In this document: positions 26,469 to 37,149 of the stretch, one piece after another | Numbering within the stretch: the first letter of the stretch is position 1 | Layout of the letters: each line of letters starts with the position of its first letter | Assembly (NCBI GenBank): GCA_019614645.1 | Contig: JABWDB010000004.1 | Location: forward strand, 7,688,001-7,752,000 | Source of the DNA: Stratiolaelaps scimitus | Lineage: Eukaryota; Arthropoda; Arachnida; Mesostigmata; Laelapidae | DNA length: 64,000 bases | Reading direction: 5' to 3' | Translations under genes and position numbers: made by a program | The notes under the pieces: generated by a model | Databases searched by the model: none | The model's input: the letters and a program-made list of their open reading frames with translations, nothing else | What the model was told of the DNA's origin: nothing

Positions 26469-27700
26469 TTGCGTGTGAGTGTGCACGGGTATGTATATGA
26501 AAGCTGGTACAACGGGGTGCCTGCTGATCAAGCAGGCACATGAGCCCCCGAGCGGCCCGCCCGTCCGCGAGTCAGAGGTAGAAGTCAAACTCTCACGCGA
26601 GCTGTCTATTGAGCTGGCTGCCGAAGCGGCAGCGGTACCGACGACGCTGGTGGTTGCCCGTAGCGACTACTGCTGCTAGCGCCGTGTTGCGTGCGAGGAG
26701 GCCCTCACCTCCGCCCACCGTAGCGAACCGTACCGTGGGACTACGACGAGGCAGAATCGTCGAAGCCGACGACGAGGTCTGGACCAGACCAGATCAGGCC
26801 GGACTGCTGCCATCTGGGGTGGATAGATGGGAACGGGGCCGTGATATTCCGTAGAAGAAACCCGCCGGGCGTGCGGTTCCCCTCACTTGATGGGGGCTGC
26901 GGCGATGAAGGGGCGGATCTGCTCCACTATAGCAGCAGCAGCAGAAGCAGCACAAAAAGAAGTTAACTTTGTCATGGATCCTAGGAGGTAGTCTCCCCCC
27001 TTAACCCCCGAAGGCCTCTTTCTTTCAGATAGCCGCTACTTGCCGTTCGTTGACTCCCCTACGCCCCCGCACCCCCTCGATGGGCTCCCTTTCTTTTGCT
27101 CCATTCTGTCTGGGTGTGTAAGTAGTAGGAAATACGAAGTCGAAGCGGGCCTAGTCAGGACACGATACAACACGGGGAATAGTCTCCAGACAAACGGGAG
27201 CAGAAACTCCGCATGAACACGAGATACTCTGCCAGGCTACCCAGCATCGCCAGTGGCTGTCACTGATGGTCGCCGTGTGGTTGCGATCGATTCTCAGAGC
27301 GTGGTGCTTCACCGGTTGTCTCTATAGAGGCTACCCATAACACAACAGTCTTGTGGTAAGAAACGGATATAGAAGCAGATTAAGGGCGAGCCGTAAAGCA
27401 AGATGAGGTGGTAGCTCTAACACTGTCTATAGCTGCCCTGGGACGGGCGAAATTCGGGGGTCCTGCCGCAGTCCAAACCAGTTATTCGATATAACTACCA
27501 TAGTTAGCTATTGACTCAGTATATCCTGTCGCATTTGTTAAAATATTCCTCCAAAACATAAACCCGATAGAGAGGTAAGAGAAGATGGAAGAAAACCGTA
27601 GCACAACGTGATCGTATTCCGTTAGTGCGTGCCCTTAAGCATTGAGCAAGAGTATAAAAGCATGTCCTGCTTGAAGAAGGTGATCCATCATATTTGAAGA

Positions 27701-27720
27701 AGAGAGAGAGAGAGAGAGAG
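27701..27720. repeat. (GA)n microsatellite
   Basis: GA run of 20 bases. Confidence 0.9.
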
Positions 27721-30700
27721 AACCCTTCCCACGTTTGTTTTATTTATTCGTGCTTACATATCGGGTCAATTTGACGATCGCTCTCAGTCCACTTGCACCA
27801 TCCTCATGTTTCACTATAAATACTATGGACATGATTCTAGCATCCGCCACTTGAACGTGCATTATGGTGGTTGCTCTTTTACACCGTCGTATCACTGTGG
27901 TCGATATCACCATTGTCTGCCTATGGCTTCGTCGTGTAGAGCGCGTTTTCAGTCGAACCCTCTGAACCCGGGTTGTCCGAAGCCTGCCCCGGACCCTAGC
28001 GCTGCCGGGCTATTCCGGAGCTGGCTACCTTTACCGACTGGGAACTGGATTAAGTTGGCACCGGCCGGGACCACCGCATGTACTCTCGGCAGTGTATCGT
28101 GTTCACCGTTAATTACATGTCGGATCTTCCGATGGAGGGGGGTTATCCTCCAGCGGCAGACTAACTGGAGGGGGCGTGGCAGGCGGATGGACCCACCGAC
28201 TGAATAAGGGAATTATCGTGGCATCCTAACTGCGGCATAGGTTAGAGGCCGGGGCACGCCTAGGAACCACGGGCCACCGAGGCAGGAGGTGTTGTCGAGG
28301 TGGTTGGCGGAAAAGGATGGAGCACAGCGGCCGGAACACTGCTACGGCGTCCCGCGGCGCTGTGAGCCACTGACGGCCCGTAGAGGGAGATCATTTTGTA
28401 AGACAGCCAAGACATTAAGGAACGACGTGAACGGTGAACGCGAACGCCGACAGGCGCTGCCATAGAAACTAGCGAGAGCGTGTCAGTAAACGAGCAGGCA
28501 GCCGGCAAGGAGGCAAAGCAGAGGACACAAAGAACTACCGATTGCGTAGAAGCTGGGATACGCCATGCTGGCACGGCCGCCGTCTTTGAATAGGCGACAG
28601 AATAGGTCACGTAGCGAATATGACCGACCGAGAAACCGATGACCACCCATGGCGGCCAGTCGGCAGTATCAACAGTGGACGGCTACGAGAGTACCTGTGG
28701 ATGGCATCGCCACTATAATAGAACGGGAAAAGCTGGAAGATCGCGTGAACGCCCTACTGCTGTGAGGTCGAAGGGAACGACGATGTGTCAAACATGGACT
28801 TGTGATGTTTACAGTTATGCTCATCGAGCAGGAACATGGCTCGGGTCAAAACACGTCAAGCACCGCGTTCGCGGGGTGCACAAGTACTCGGAAGGTTTTC
28901 GCCGGAGTGGGTAGGCGAGACGGGGGTGGGGTCACATGGTGGGACCACGTTTGCGGGGTCGTTGTTGTCGGTATTGTCAGTCAGCGTCGCGGATCGAGCT
29001 CGCTAAAGAGAGATCGCCAACGCTGGGCGATTGAGCCCAATGGCTGTCCTGTCGGTAATGAACTGTTGCACGCCAAGCAGGCGATGGCGGGTGCTCCAGC
29101 GCCGTGGCTGCTGCTGCTACGTAGTGCCTCAGCGTGGTGGCGATAGAACGCAGAAGGCAACTGCGACAGAGGCTGCGGCAGCAAATGGGACCCGGCACAC
29201 GGAGGAGGAGCAGCAGCAGCAAACCCAGCAGTGGCAGCAGCGCCCCTGGTAGTGGTTGTGGTGATGGCGTCGGTGGCGGTACTATTGCTGTTGGATGAAG
29301 GGAAACGAACGTCCATAAACGGAAGATTGGCGACAGCTCAATTTCGCCAAAGCAATATAAGAAGAAGCAGAAAGAAGAGAATAAGAACGAAAGAAAGAAA
29401 GGACTCACTTACACAGGCGAGCGCATACACACGAACACATACAGCCATAGATACCGGGGCGCTCACGAGGGGGAGGGGGGCTCACTTGCACACACGCACA
29501 GAGGCACAGGCATAATACCACTTTCGCTAGTCAGTCTTTCGTGCGGTGAACAGCAGTGGCAGTGGAACGACCGTGGGTGGCCAGCATCAGCCGCCACGGC
29601 AGCAGCAGCAGCCGCTAGCCAGTCAGCCAAATGAGATCCTCCTTCTTCTATCGTGTGTGAGAGTGTTCGTGAGGTTAAGGGAGGAAGCCCGGCCCGATGA
29701 TTCGATGGCGGCTGGGGGGCTGGCCGGTGCCATTGGTGAAGTCCCGGATCCACTATTTACCCCCCTAGCGTTCTACCACGCCTCAAGCTGCCCGCCCCGA
29801 CGGCTCGTATAGGTGTGCTCACAGACGAGACACCCACCATCGAAGAAGACAGCAGGCTCATACACAATGAGACACGAAGCGACGCGGCGGAACGCACAAC
29901 AGTGTTCTTCTTCGTAGAATAGAAACCACTGAATGTAAACGGCATTCGGTCGTTCGTTCGTTGACGAAAAATCCGAGAAAAAGAGAAACACGAAAAGAGA
30001 GAAAGACGCGGGGAATCATATGAGCCGTGCCATGGGAGAAGGCATAGAACGATTGGAATAGAAGAAGAGGAAGAAGAAAAAGGAAAATACGAGGTAGGAA
30101 ATACATAAGGCAAAAGAGCTCTCTCTCTCTCTATGCAACCCGGCACGAGGCCGCTAGCCAAGTCACCTGTAGAAGCAGTGGCTGCCAAGAGGGGAGCTGC
30201 TGTCCAATCATATTGCTGCCGAAAACGGTGAGATTATTGCGACAGGGAGGTAACGGCCCGGGGGTAATGAGAAGGAGGAGGTTGGGGGCAAAAATGGCGC
30301 TTTGCACCCCACATGGTCCGAGGCGAGGCCTTCCCGCGGCCAACCTTCGTTTTCGTCGTTGCCCTGGCTCGGCTTGTCGTCTAGCCTGCTTCCCTTATGC
30401 TCGTTACCTTGATAATTGCTATTCGCAGCAGGATCCAATGTGCGCTACTAGTGCCGCCTAGCCATTGGACATGAGGACGCAGTGAGAACTGAGGGAGTCC
30501 ACCGTTCAAATGGCTTGCAGTTTGTTTGCTGTTTTTGACCGGGTACGTTGGTAAGACATTCGTTCGTATACCAATAATGTAGACAACTGCAGTTTTCTCG
30601 AACATCGTGCAGCTCTTGGTTATCGTTTGGTTTCACTCGATTTCAGAATATGATGCCTCCAATCGGAAGAAGACGTCCCAGCTATCGTCGACTGCTTGCA

Positions 30701-31485
30701 AAATGCCAATGGGAGCAATGCGATAAAGCAGATAGGTGTATTCACTCTTATGTTATAGTATCTAGGCCAATGTGTCATCAACGAACAGCTCATAATCCAG
30801 CGGCTCCGTCTAATTAATGATAGTATCAGAGTAAAATTATCATCATCATCGTATTACCAGCCTAAGTATTATATACGTCGTGTGTACTGTGAATGTTAAT
30901 GGTGTTGCTGTTATGCTTGCCTCATTCTCGAAACGGATGTTCGTGTACGTGTGCGTGTGTGTGCTAGATACACGTCGGTATCCTTGAGCCGAGCAGGTAT
31001 CCAGCATGGCATGGGTCGGGAATAAAGAATGGTTTAGTCTCATTGGAAGTATGCATGCACAAATGTCACAGCTTCGGGACTACTTCGCGAACAGACAGAC
31101 GAGCGAATGAGTTCCAGCCCGAGGTCGGTCGGCTGGGGGCGGCGGCGGCGGCAGTGTTGCTGCGTTGTTGCGTTGTTCTAGGCTATCTTTTGCTACTGTC
31201 TTCTTCTACGGTGTCTACCGCCTCTGCTGCTGCAGCTGCTGCCGTCACTGGTGCCTGACAGTGATTGCGACGCAGTGGCAGCAGCACGAAGCTGCGGTAG
31301 CGGTCAGGTGCTGCCCCCATCAGTCGCTGCCGATCGGAGACGGGAGGGGCGAGGAGCGAATGCATCTTTTACTAGGCCACGGGAGGCGAGATATTCGCAC
31401 CCCAGAACAACCCCACCACCAGAGCCCCTATACTCCCAGAGTCCCCATTCATCGTGCACCTTCATCTTGCTACGCCCCCATGACC

Positions 31486-31503
31486 CACCACCACCACCAC
31501 CAC
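31486..31503. repeat. (CAC)n microsatellite
   Basis: Six CAC units in a stretch rich in CTG/CAG/CAC triplets (31140-31720). Confidence 0.85.
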
Positions 31504-33363
31504 CTCTGCCCGCTCCCTCACAGTACAACCAAAACCACAAGCACGATCAGCTCACGAGCGCCAGCAGCAGCGGTGGTGGCCACGCCGACACCACCTAACA
31601 CGCCTGCTGCTGCGCTAGCCTGTACCATGCAGCCAGACATTTGGTGATGATGTTGATGTTCGTTGCCGGTTGATACCACTGCTCCTGCTGATGATGATGA
31701 CGGTGCGGTGTTTATCAGCTAAAACGCGGCGCTGGGGTCGGGACAAACAACCCCACGCGGAGCTGTTGGCCGTTGCTGCTCCTGCTACTGCTGTTGCGGG
31801 TGGCGCGCGCCGCCCTCCGACGCGGCCCTGCCCCATTTATCCCCAGAAGTCCCCTTCTATACGCTTTTCCCATCCCTATTACTCCTCCCCTCTGGCCTTA
31901 CGACTACCCCCTGGTGCCCCAACACCCAACATACACATAGAGACACACACACACACACATCTCTCCACCGACGAAGCCTCACTTTGCTCGCATCGCACCT
32001 GCACTTCAGCCGAGCGACGTGGCAATGGTCTTTTTTATGGTGATATATTGACGGGGCCTGCAGCACGACGCTGCTCGAAGCTCGACTCCTACCCCTCTCG
32101 GCCCGTCCCCTCTGACCAAACGCGGCCTGCAGCAGCTCCTACCGGGCTCGCTCGTCCGCCCGGGAATCGGCGAACGGCACAACGGGACTGGCAGGCGGTG
32201 GCAAAGCGACCACAGAGTTTGAGAGAGCTGCTTACTGGTGAAGCGCCGAGACGAGAAAAGTACAAGAGGGATCGTCGTGTGGATGGCACCAACGTTCCCA
32301 ACCCAAACAGGCGCTAGCCCCTCCGACCGCCGTACCGCCGCATACACCGATGCCCACGCGGCTTCCGGCCGCACTCAACTACCACCCACCTCTAAGCAAC
32401 ATAGCAGCAGCGCCTTGCTCCCGCTATCCACACCCGTTGCGGGACATCTCGCCGTCCTGCCGACAGGCTTCCACGGGCCAGCCATTTCCGCAGCACACCG
32501 ACATCATTCTCGCTTCATTTATAAGATGCCGCTGCAGGTATTTATTTTCCAGCAGCATGTAACGCCGACCACCTACCAACCCCTCCATCGCTCTATCCGC
32601 CCGGGAAGTGTGAGTGTCATACCATTGCCGGCGTCCACGAGCCCCCACAGTGTGAGAGGCCACCGCAGATCGTGAGGGGTTGGGGATTACGACAGTTTGC
32701 GGCAAGGCAAAAAAAGTGAAACGAGCCGCTACAACACGTCTGCTGGGGGTACCACCCAGTCTTTATTTTCCCCGACTGTTCCCTCGGTTCCTGGCTGGAT
32801 CAGTATTGAGATGAACGGTGACACCGCCATCTCGTGTCTTGTCTTGCTCTCTCTAACCCTCCCCTCATCCGTCTCTCTCTCTCTTTCTCTCTCTTTTGAA
32901 TAAAAGAAGATGAAAGAGCAAGCAAAGAACGTACCCGTTATTTGCCTATCCCACTACTGTCTCGTTGAAGGCCTACCACCTCACCTTCATCCGCTTTTAC
33001 CTAACGGGAAAACTGTGCATTTCGATGGTAGGGACTATTTGGAGGGGATTGTTGTTGCTGCTAACAATGACGGATCTCATAAAATATTCTCATTCAAATA
33101 TATCATGTTGTCCATGTTCGCATATGGCAGTGGATCGATAGTTCCTTATATGGCCAAACCCTATAATATATATAAATGTATACATATATATATTAGGCTG
33201 ACCCAAACAAAATTACACTCTATCGCCTTGCGCCGTCTTCTTATTATTCAACAATTAGCAAATAGGTAGCGCAAAAGCCGCTGGCATTCGGCTTTCATTG
33301 GGCGTTCGAAATGGAGGACCAGGTCCCTCAGACTTGCATTCTTAGAAGGAAAGTGTCAGGTTT

Positions 33364-33703
33364 ATGTTTCAAGAGAAGAAATGTCCAGCTGAAATCCGAC
33401 GAGAGTTGCTTAGTGTGCACGGCCATAATGCCCTAAGTCGACGACAGGTGTACCGTTGGTATGCGCAGCTCAGGCAAGGCAACGGGGACATTAATGAACA
33501 TCGAAGGCGCCCACCCTTTCTCTAATCTCGATTCGACGAACGGATCGAAATTATCGAAAAAGCTTTTGTGGAAACTAGAGCTTGGTCATTGACGGCTTTG
33601 TCGGCTGAAATTGGCGTGCGTCGTGAAACATATCTTCGAATTATTAGAAATGATCTGAGGATGTTGCAAAATGGGTCCCTCATGAACTAAGTCCTGGCTA
33701 ACC
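33364..33703 (+). pseudogene. Mariner transposase N-terminal (helix-turn-helix) fragment
   Basis: From ATG at 33364 the frame reads CPAEIRRELLSVHG followed by LSRRQVYRWYAQLRQG, the paired-like DNA-binding helix-turn-helix of mariner transposases, then the linker RRRPPF and a stop at 33523. The same frame continues past the stop with RFDERIEIIEKAF and ALSAEIGVRRETYLRII (second HTH). A frameshift then gives AKWVPHELSP, matching the conserved mariner 'WVPHEL' motif at about 33672-33700. One stop and one frameshift make it a pseudogene. Confidence 0.85.
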
Positions 33704-33731
33704 GAAAGTTATAAATGGGAATAGAAATGGT

Positions 33732-33794
33732 GCCGTCAGAAGGCTGCCAGAACTCTGGGACCAGTGTATAAACAAAAGAGGCGCACACCTCTAA
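33732..33794 (+). pseudogene. Mariner transposase C-terminal tail
   Basis: AVRRLPELWDQCINKRGAHL and a stop match the usual mariner C-terminus ('RLP.RW..C....G.Y'). It lies only about 30 bases after the WVPHEL motif, so some 170 residues that hold the catalytic core have been deleted. Confidence 0.75.
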
Positions 33795-33810
33795 CTCAGA
33801 CTAAAAAATC

Positions 33811-34058
33811 TTTGTTTTAACTCACTTAGTTTAGACTGCTAGACACGGGGGATATGTATATTCAGTTTTAAATCTTGAGAGATGTGGGGAATCTTTGCAA
33901 TTTTTTTATCACCTTTTTTTATCCGTGGATTCTTGCCAGGTCCGGGAGTCCGGAAAGGCTGGGAAAGGTGAGAAATAGCCAAGGTGGCCCCTGATAGGTT
34001 CTTGAAGTAAAATTCCTGTAACATACGCCTGGAACAGCTGAGAGTCAGCTAACAACAA
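33811..34058 (+). repeat. tRNA-derived SINE, near full-length copy (plus strand)
   Basis: This stretch aligns from end to end with the minus strand of 56285-56525. Shared blocks are, in order: GACTGCTAGAC in the head; a degenerate B box (GTTTTAAATC where the other copy has GGTTCAAATCC); GAATCTTTG; TTTATC; the CCAGGT motif; AAGGTGGCCCC; and GGAACAGCTGA.AGT.AGCTAA at the end. The A box is degraded. It sits against the truncated mariner element. The tail is short (AACAACAAAG) with no long A-run. Divergence from the other copy suggests an old insertion. Confidence 0.75.
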
Positions 34059-35022
34059 AGACTATGTGGCCATTTTAATGCACGGATAACCCACAAAAAT
34101 ATCGAGGTCAGTAAATGTCTACTCACACATTCGCCCATAGGATAATGCATTATTTCAGAAGCAGGTCTAGTCAACCCTTACTAGTCTCTCAGTACATTGT
34201 TTGCCGCCTGCTTGGTTAAATCATACGAACTCTGCCAATAGCCTGTCCTATACTCGTCATCCATTTTTCAAATCAACCTATTTTTAATTCTATCGATCGC
34301 CATCTCGATCATTTAGCAATCGCATTACCCATATGTGATTAGCCCATCTATGAAACAACCGCGATGTAGTCTGGATCTGATGAAGCCACCTAAGCCGATT
34401 ATGCACTTTGAAATCTGTAGTTGCATTATTTCACTATTTTCATGTAGTCATGGAGGCGATTCGTCTCTTACTCCTTTCCTGTTTGGTCTTTCGTTTGACG
34501 CCAGTGGATGCGTGTCGCGTTGGTATTAATTTCTATAGCGATTGTAACTAAAATTTTCCAGTGAATTGTCCAGTGACACTAACCGGTCGGTTTTAGCGCA
34601 GCTTTAATAAAGAATTTAATATATCCATCTTCAATAAGGGCCATTGAATATAAAACATCATATGCCTCTAAGCTCTCGCTCGCCTCTTCAGGCAGAAAGA
34701 ATGCACACTATTATATTTATGAATTATGAAATTATTTAAATAAGTCGTCTCAATCTCACTTTGAGACGGTGAAAAATGGAGAATGATAAAGGGAGAGAGA
34801 GAGAGAGCACGAAGTCCAACGAAACTCCTATTGCCCATATTAAGCGGCAACGAACACAAAAAGAAGTGTAAGTGGACTGGAACCAAGTAATCGCTAGACA
34901 GAATCCATAGAGACACCCTAGAACCGTCACAGCTATTCGCACCAGTAGTGGCACCAACTGGGCAGCGGGGCATGCGAGAATGTCCCCAAGAAGTGTCTCT
35001 CTCACTCACTTTCGTTCCCTAT

Positions 35023-35048
35023 GTATATATATATATATATATATATAT
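35023..35048. repeat. (TA)n microsatellite
   Basis: TA run at the start of a GC-richer block. Confidence 0.9.
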
Positions 35049-35739
35049 CTGTTCTTGCGTGAGCGCTTGGCCCTAGGCAGAGCATCTCCTTTGCGACGTT
35101 CCTGCTCTACGCCAATGCCCGCGACTAGAGCCTCTTCTTCTCCCGTTTTCTGATTGCCAGCCGGTCCAACGTGGTCCTAGTGGGGCCTACGCAGAAGGAG
35201 ACCTGGCAAGGCAAAGCTGGGAACGGCGGCAAGGGAACAACTCAGCCTTGTTCGTGTTGTCACTGCCATTAGTAGTGTGAGAAGCGGAGCAGGCAGAAGA
35301 AGAAGAAGAAGACGACGACCGACTCTCGTAGAGAAGGCGAAAGAGAAGGAAACACAGAGAAACGCGAAGCGGACCCTGCACAGAGGATGTCCCCCATCCC
35401 GCCCTCTACCTATTCACCCTTACTATTATACCACTGCTACAGTGCCTCGGCTTAGTAGGTACAAGCGCACTTACACCATCCATTGCCGCCCCCGTCCGCT
35501 GCCCCGTTACGAGAGCTGCTCTGTCCACTGTGCTGCTGCTTGTGCCACAACGACGACTACTATTATACTATCATATAATACTCCTACTACTGCTGCCTGT
35601 TTGCTATCACCAGTGCTGCTACTGGTGCCGTCACCGTTCCTATATAGACTTACGCCTTATGGCAGGTACCAGGTACTAGGCAACAATGGGGGAACAAAAT
35701 GGGAGCTGAGAGAATAGCTTGCACACACACACCACCACT

Positions 35740-35742
<3 letters not shown>

Positions 35743-35806
<64 letters not shown>
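35743..35806. repeat. (CT)n microsatellite, the longest in the window
   Basis: Uninterrupted CT run of about 64 bases. Confidence 0.95.
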
Positions 35807-35809
<3 letters not shown>

Positions 35810-36863
35810 CTCTCTATGTCCCTGGCCATCCTCCAGCGGAGTCGACCAAGCGGGGGAGCCGTTAGATTCACTGCGAAGAACATCAACTCGTCCGACCCGA
35901 CCGTTCGCTGGTTCGCGGGTCAGCAGCGACCTGCCTGGCCTGGACGACCTCCCGAAGCTCCGCGGCCAACAGGATGACCCCATGGGAAGAGGGGTATAGA
36001 GGTGTCCTCTGTACTTCGGCCACAACATCGTCACTGCTGTTGGCCCTAGCCGCTAGAGCCGCCGTCCAGTGGCCCCTTAACGTTCGGCGCTTTCTGCGCC
36101 GCGTTGGCCAGCACGGCGGCCTGCCTGGGTTTAGTGATGCTGCTGTTGGTGATTATGATGACGTTGATGCTGATGGCTGGCGGTGATACTTCCCCCTACC
36201 TCCGTCATGATAGTTACTGCTAGATCACAGCCGGCTACCAACCAGCGACCTACAACCAACTAACACATGTATATACTCCCTCATCCGCGTCACTTTCCCA
36301 CCCGGCAGACAGACAGCCTTATACAGGTTTCCCTTTTTCTCCCGTAAACGAACAGCGCCTAACGCTCTCTCGTAGAGGAGAGCTGCCGGCCAGCAGGCAG
36401 GCGGGTGGACGACGGACCCCACTACGTGGGAGATGTACATGTATATATATATATATATGCGTGTACATGCATGTATGGGTGTGTCTGTGTATTTGGCTGC
36501 GTGGGTGACTGAGTTAACTGCAGCGTACGTTTGAGGTCGGGCGTAGAAGTGGATCGAGGCGTACACCTGTATCCATTTGCAGAGCCATATTTGTACCTTC
36601 TTCTTCTTCCTCTTCGTGGCATCTAAACCCGACCAGTAGTAACATTAACCAGCTCGACCGAAAAGAGGGAGGCTCCTGCTCGCCGCTGATGCTCCGCGTG
36701 GCCAACCCCCGCCCTGTACAGGAACCCCTTTGGTTGACCTCCACGTCCAGACGCTAACATACATGGACAGTACCATCCCCTGGCGCTAACGGGCGCTAAC
36801 AAACTCATAAGTGAGAATTAGATGAGTTGTGTGCGAAGCCCCGAGAGACACGCCCGCGAGACA

Positions 36864-36893
36864 TTTGTTTCACTGCGCTGCCAGTGAAACAAA
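36864..36893. repeat. Perfect 12 bp hairpin
   Basis: TTTGTTTCACTG (36864-36875) and CAGTGAAACAAA (36882-36893) with a 6-base loop. It is the first of three inverted repeats in about 100 bases. Confidence 0.85.
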
Positions 36894-36902
36894 AGTCCCT
36901 GT

Positions 36903-36957
36903 GTGGAGGAAAATATATTTCCTCTACATTATGCTGTACCGTATATCGTACAGCGCT
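36903..36957. repeat. Two further small palindromes
   Basis: GAGGAAAATATATTTCCTC (near 36906-36924) is a palindrome apart from its centre, and GCTGTAC...GTACAGC (near 36933-36955) has 7 bp arms. Both follow directly on the 12 bp hairpin at 36864-36893. Confidence 0.65.
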
Positions 36958-36989
36958 AAGCGTCAGATTATTACAGGCTATAACGCCGC

Positions 36990-37070
36990 GTGTAGCGTAG
37001 TAGCGCAATGGTCTAAAATACTTCTCTGGCAAGGAGCGAGATTCAGGGAACCTGGGTGCGAGCATTCCTT
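36990..37070 (+). ncRNA. tRNA-like segment (pseudo-tRNA or SINE head)
   Basis: TAGCGCAATGGTCTA fits the A-box / D-arm pattern TRGCNNARNGG, and about 45 bases later GGGTGCGAGCATTCC is a degenerate B box (consensus GGTTCGANTCC). CTTCTCTGGCAAGGAG between them could form an anticodon stem-loop with GGC in the loop. Acceptor and T-stem pairing are poor, so a working tRNA is unlikely. It differs from the SINE head at 56454-56516. Confidence 0.3.
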
Positions 37071-37126
37071 GAGGCAATGTCCTCAAAATCTGGTCGTATT
37101 CATTTTAAATGGTTACCGCTAAGCAC

Positions 37127-37149
37127 ATATATATATATATATATATATA
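37127..37149. repeat. (TA)n microsatellite
   Basis: TA run shortly after the tRNA-like segment. Confidence 0.9.

Larger units (their letters stand above)
24700..33190. other. Mixed stretch without recognisable genes
   Basis: It begins AT-richer (to about 26020, holding a retroelement 3' fragment at 25690-25795) and then becomes GC-richer and triplet-rich (CAG/CTG near 26930-26950, 29100-29280, 31140-31260). Open frames are short and low-complexity. I see no exon, tRNA or transposon in 26020-33190. Confidence 0.45.
33193..33803 (+). mobile_element. Internally deleted mariner-like element
   Basis: The left end TTAGGCTGACCCAAACAAAA (33193-33212) has the look of a mariner terminal repeat. Inside are an N-terminal transposase fragment and, after a large internal deletion, the last 20 residues of the protein (33732-33794). 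The whole catalytic D,D core is missing. The expected right terminal repeat is not found; a SINE copy starts at about 33811 where it should be, so the SINE appears to have replaced or displaced the mariner 3' end. Confidence 0.8.
34059..36860. other. Stretch without recognisable genes
   Basis: AT-richer to about 34700, then GC-richer, with the (TA)n at 35023 and long (CT)n at 35743. The only frames are low-complexity or microsatellite-encoded. Confidence 0.45.

Noticed and set aside
33804..33835. Degenerate right terminal repeat of the mariner element (TTTGTTTTAACTCA...)
   Set aside because: The same bases align better with the head of the SINE copy that starts at about 33811.
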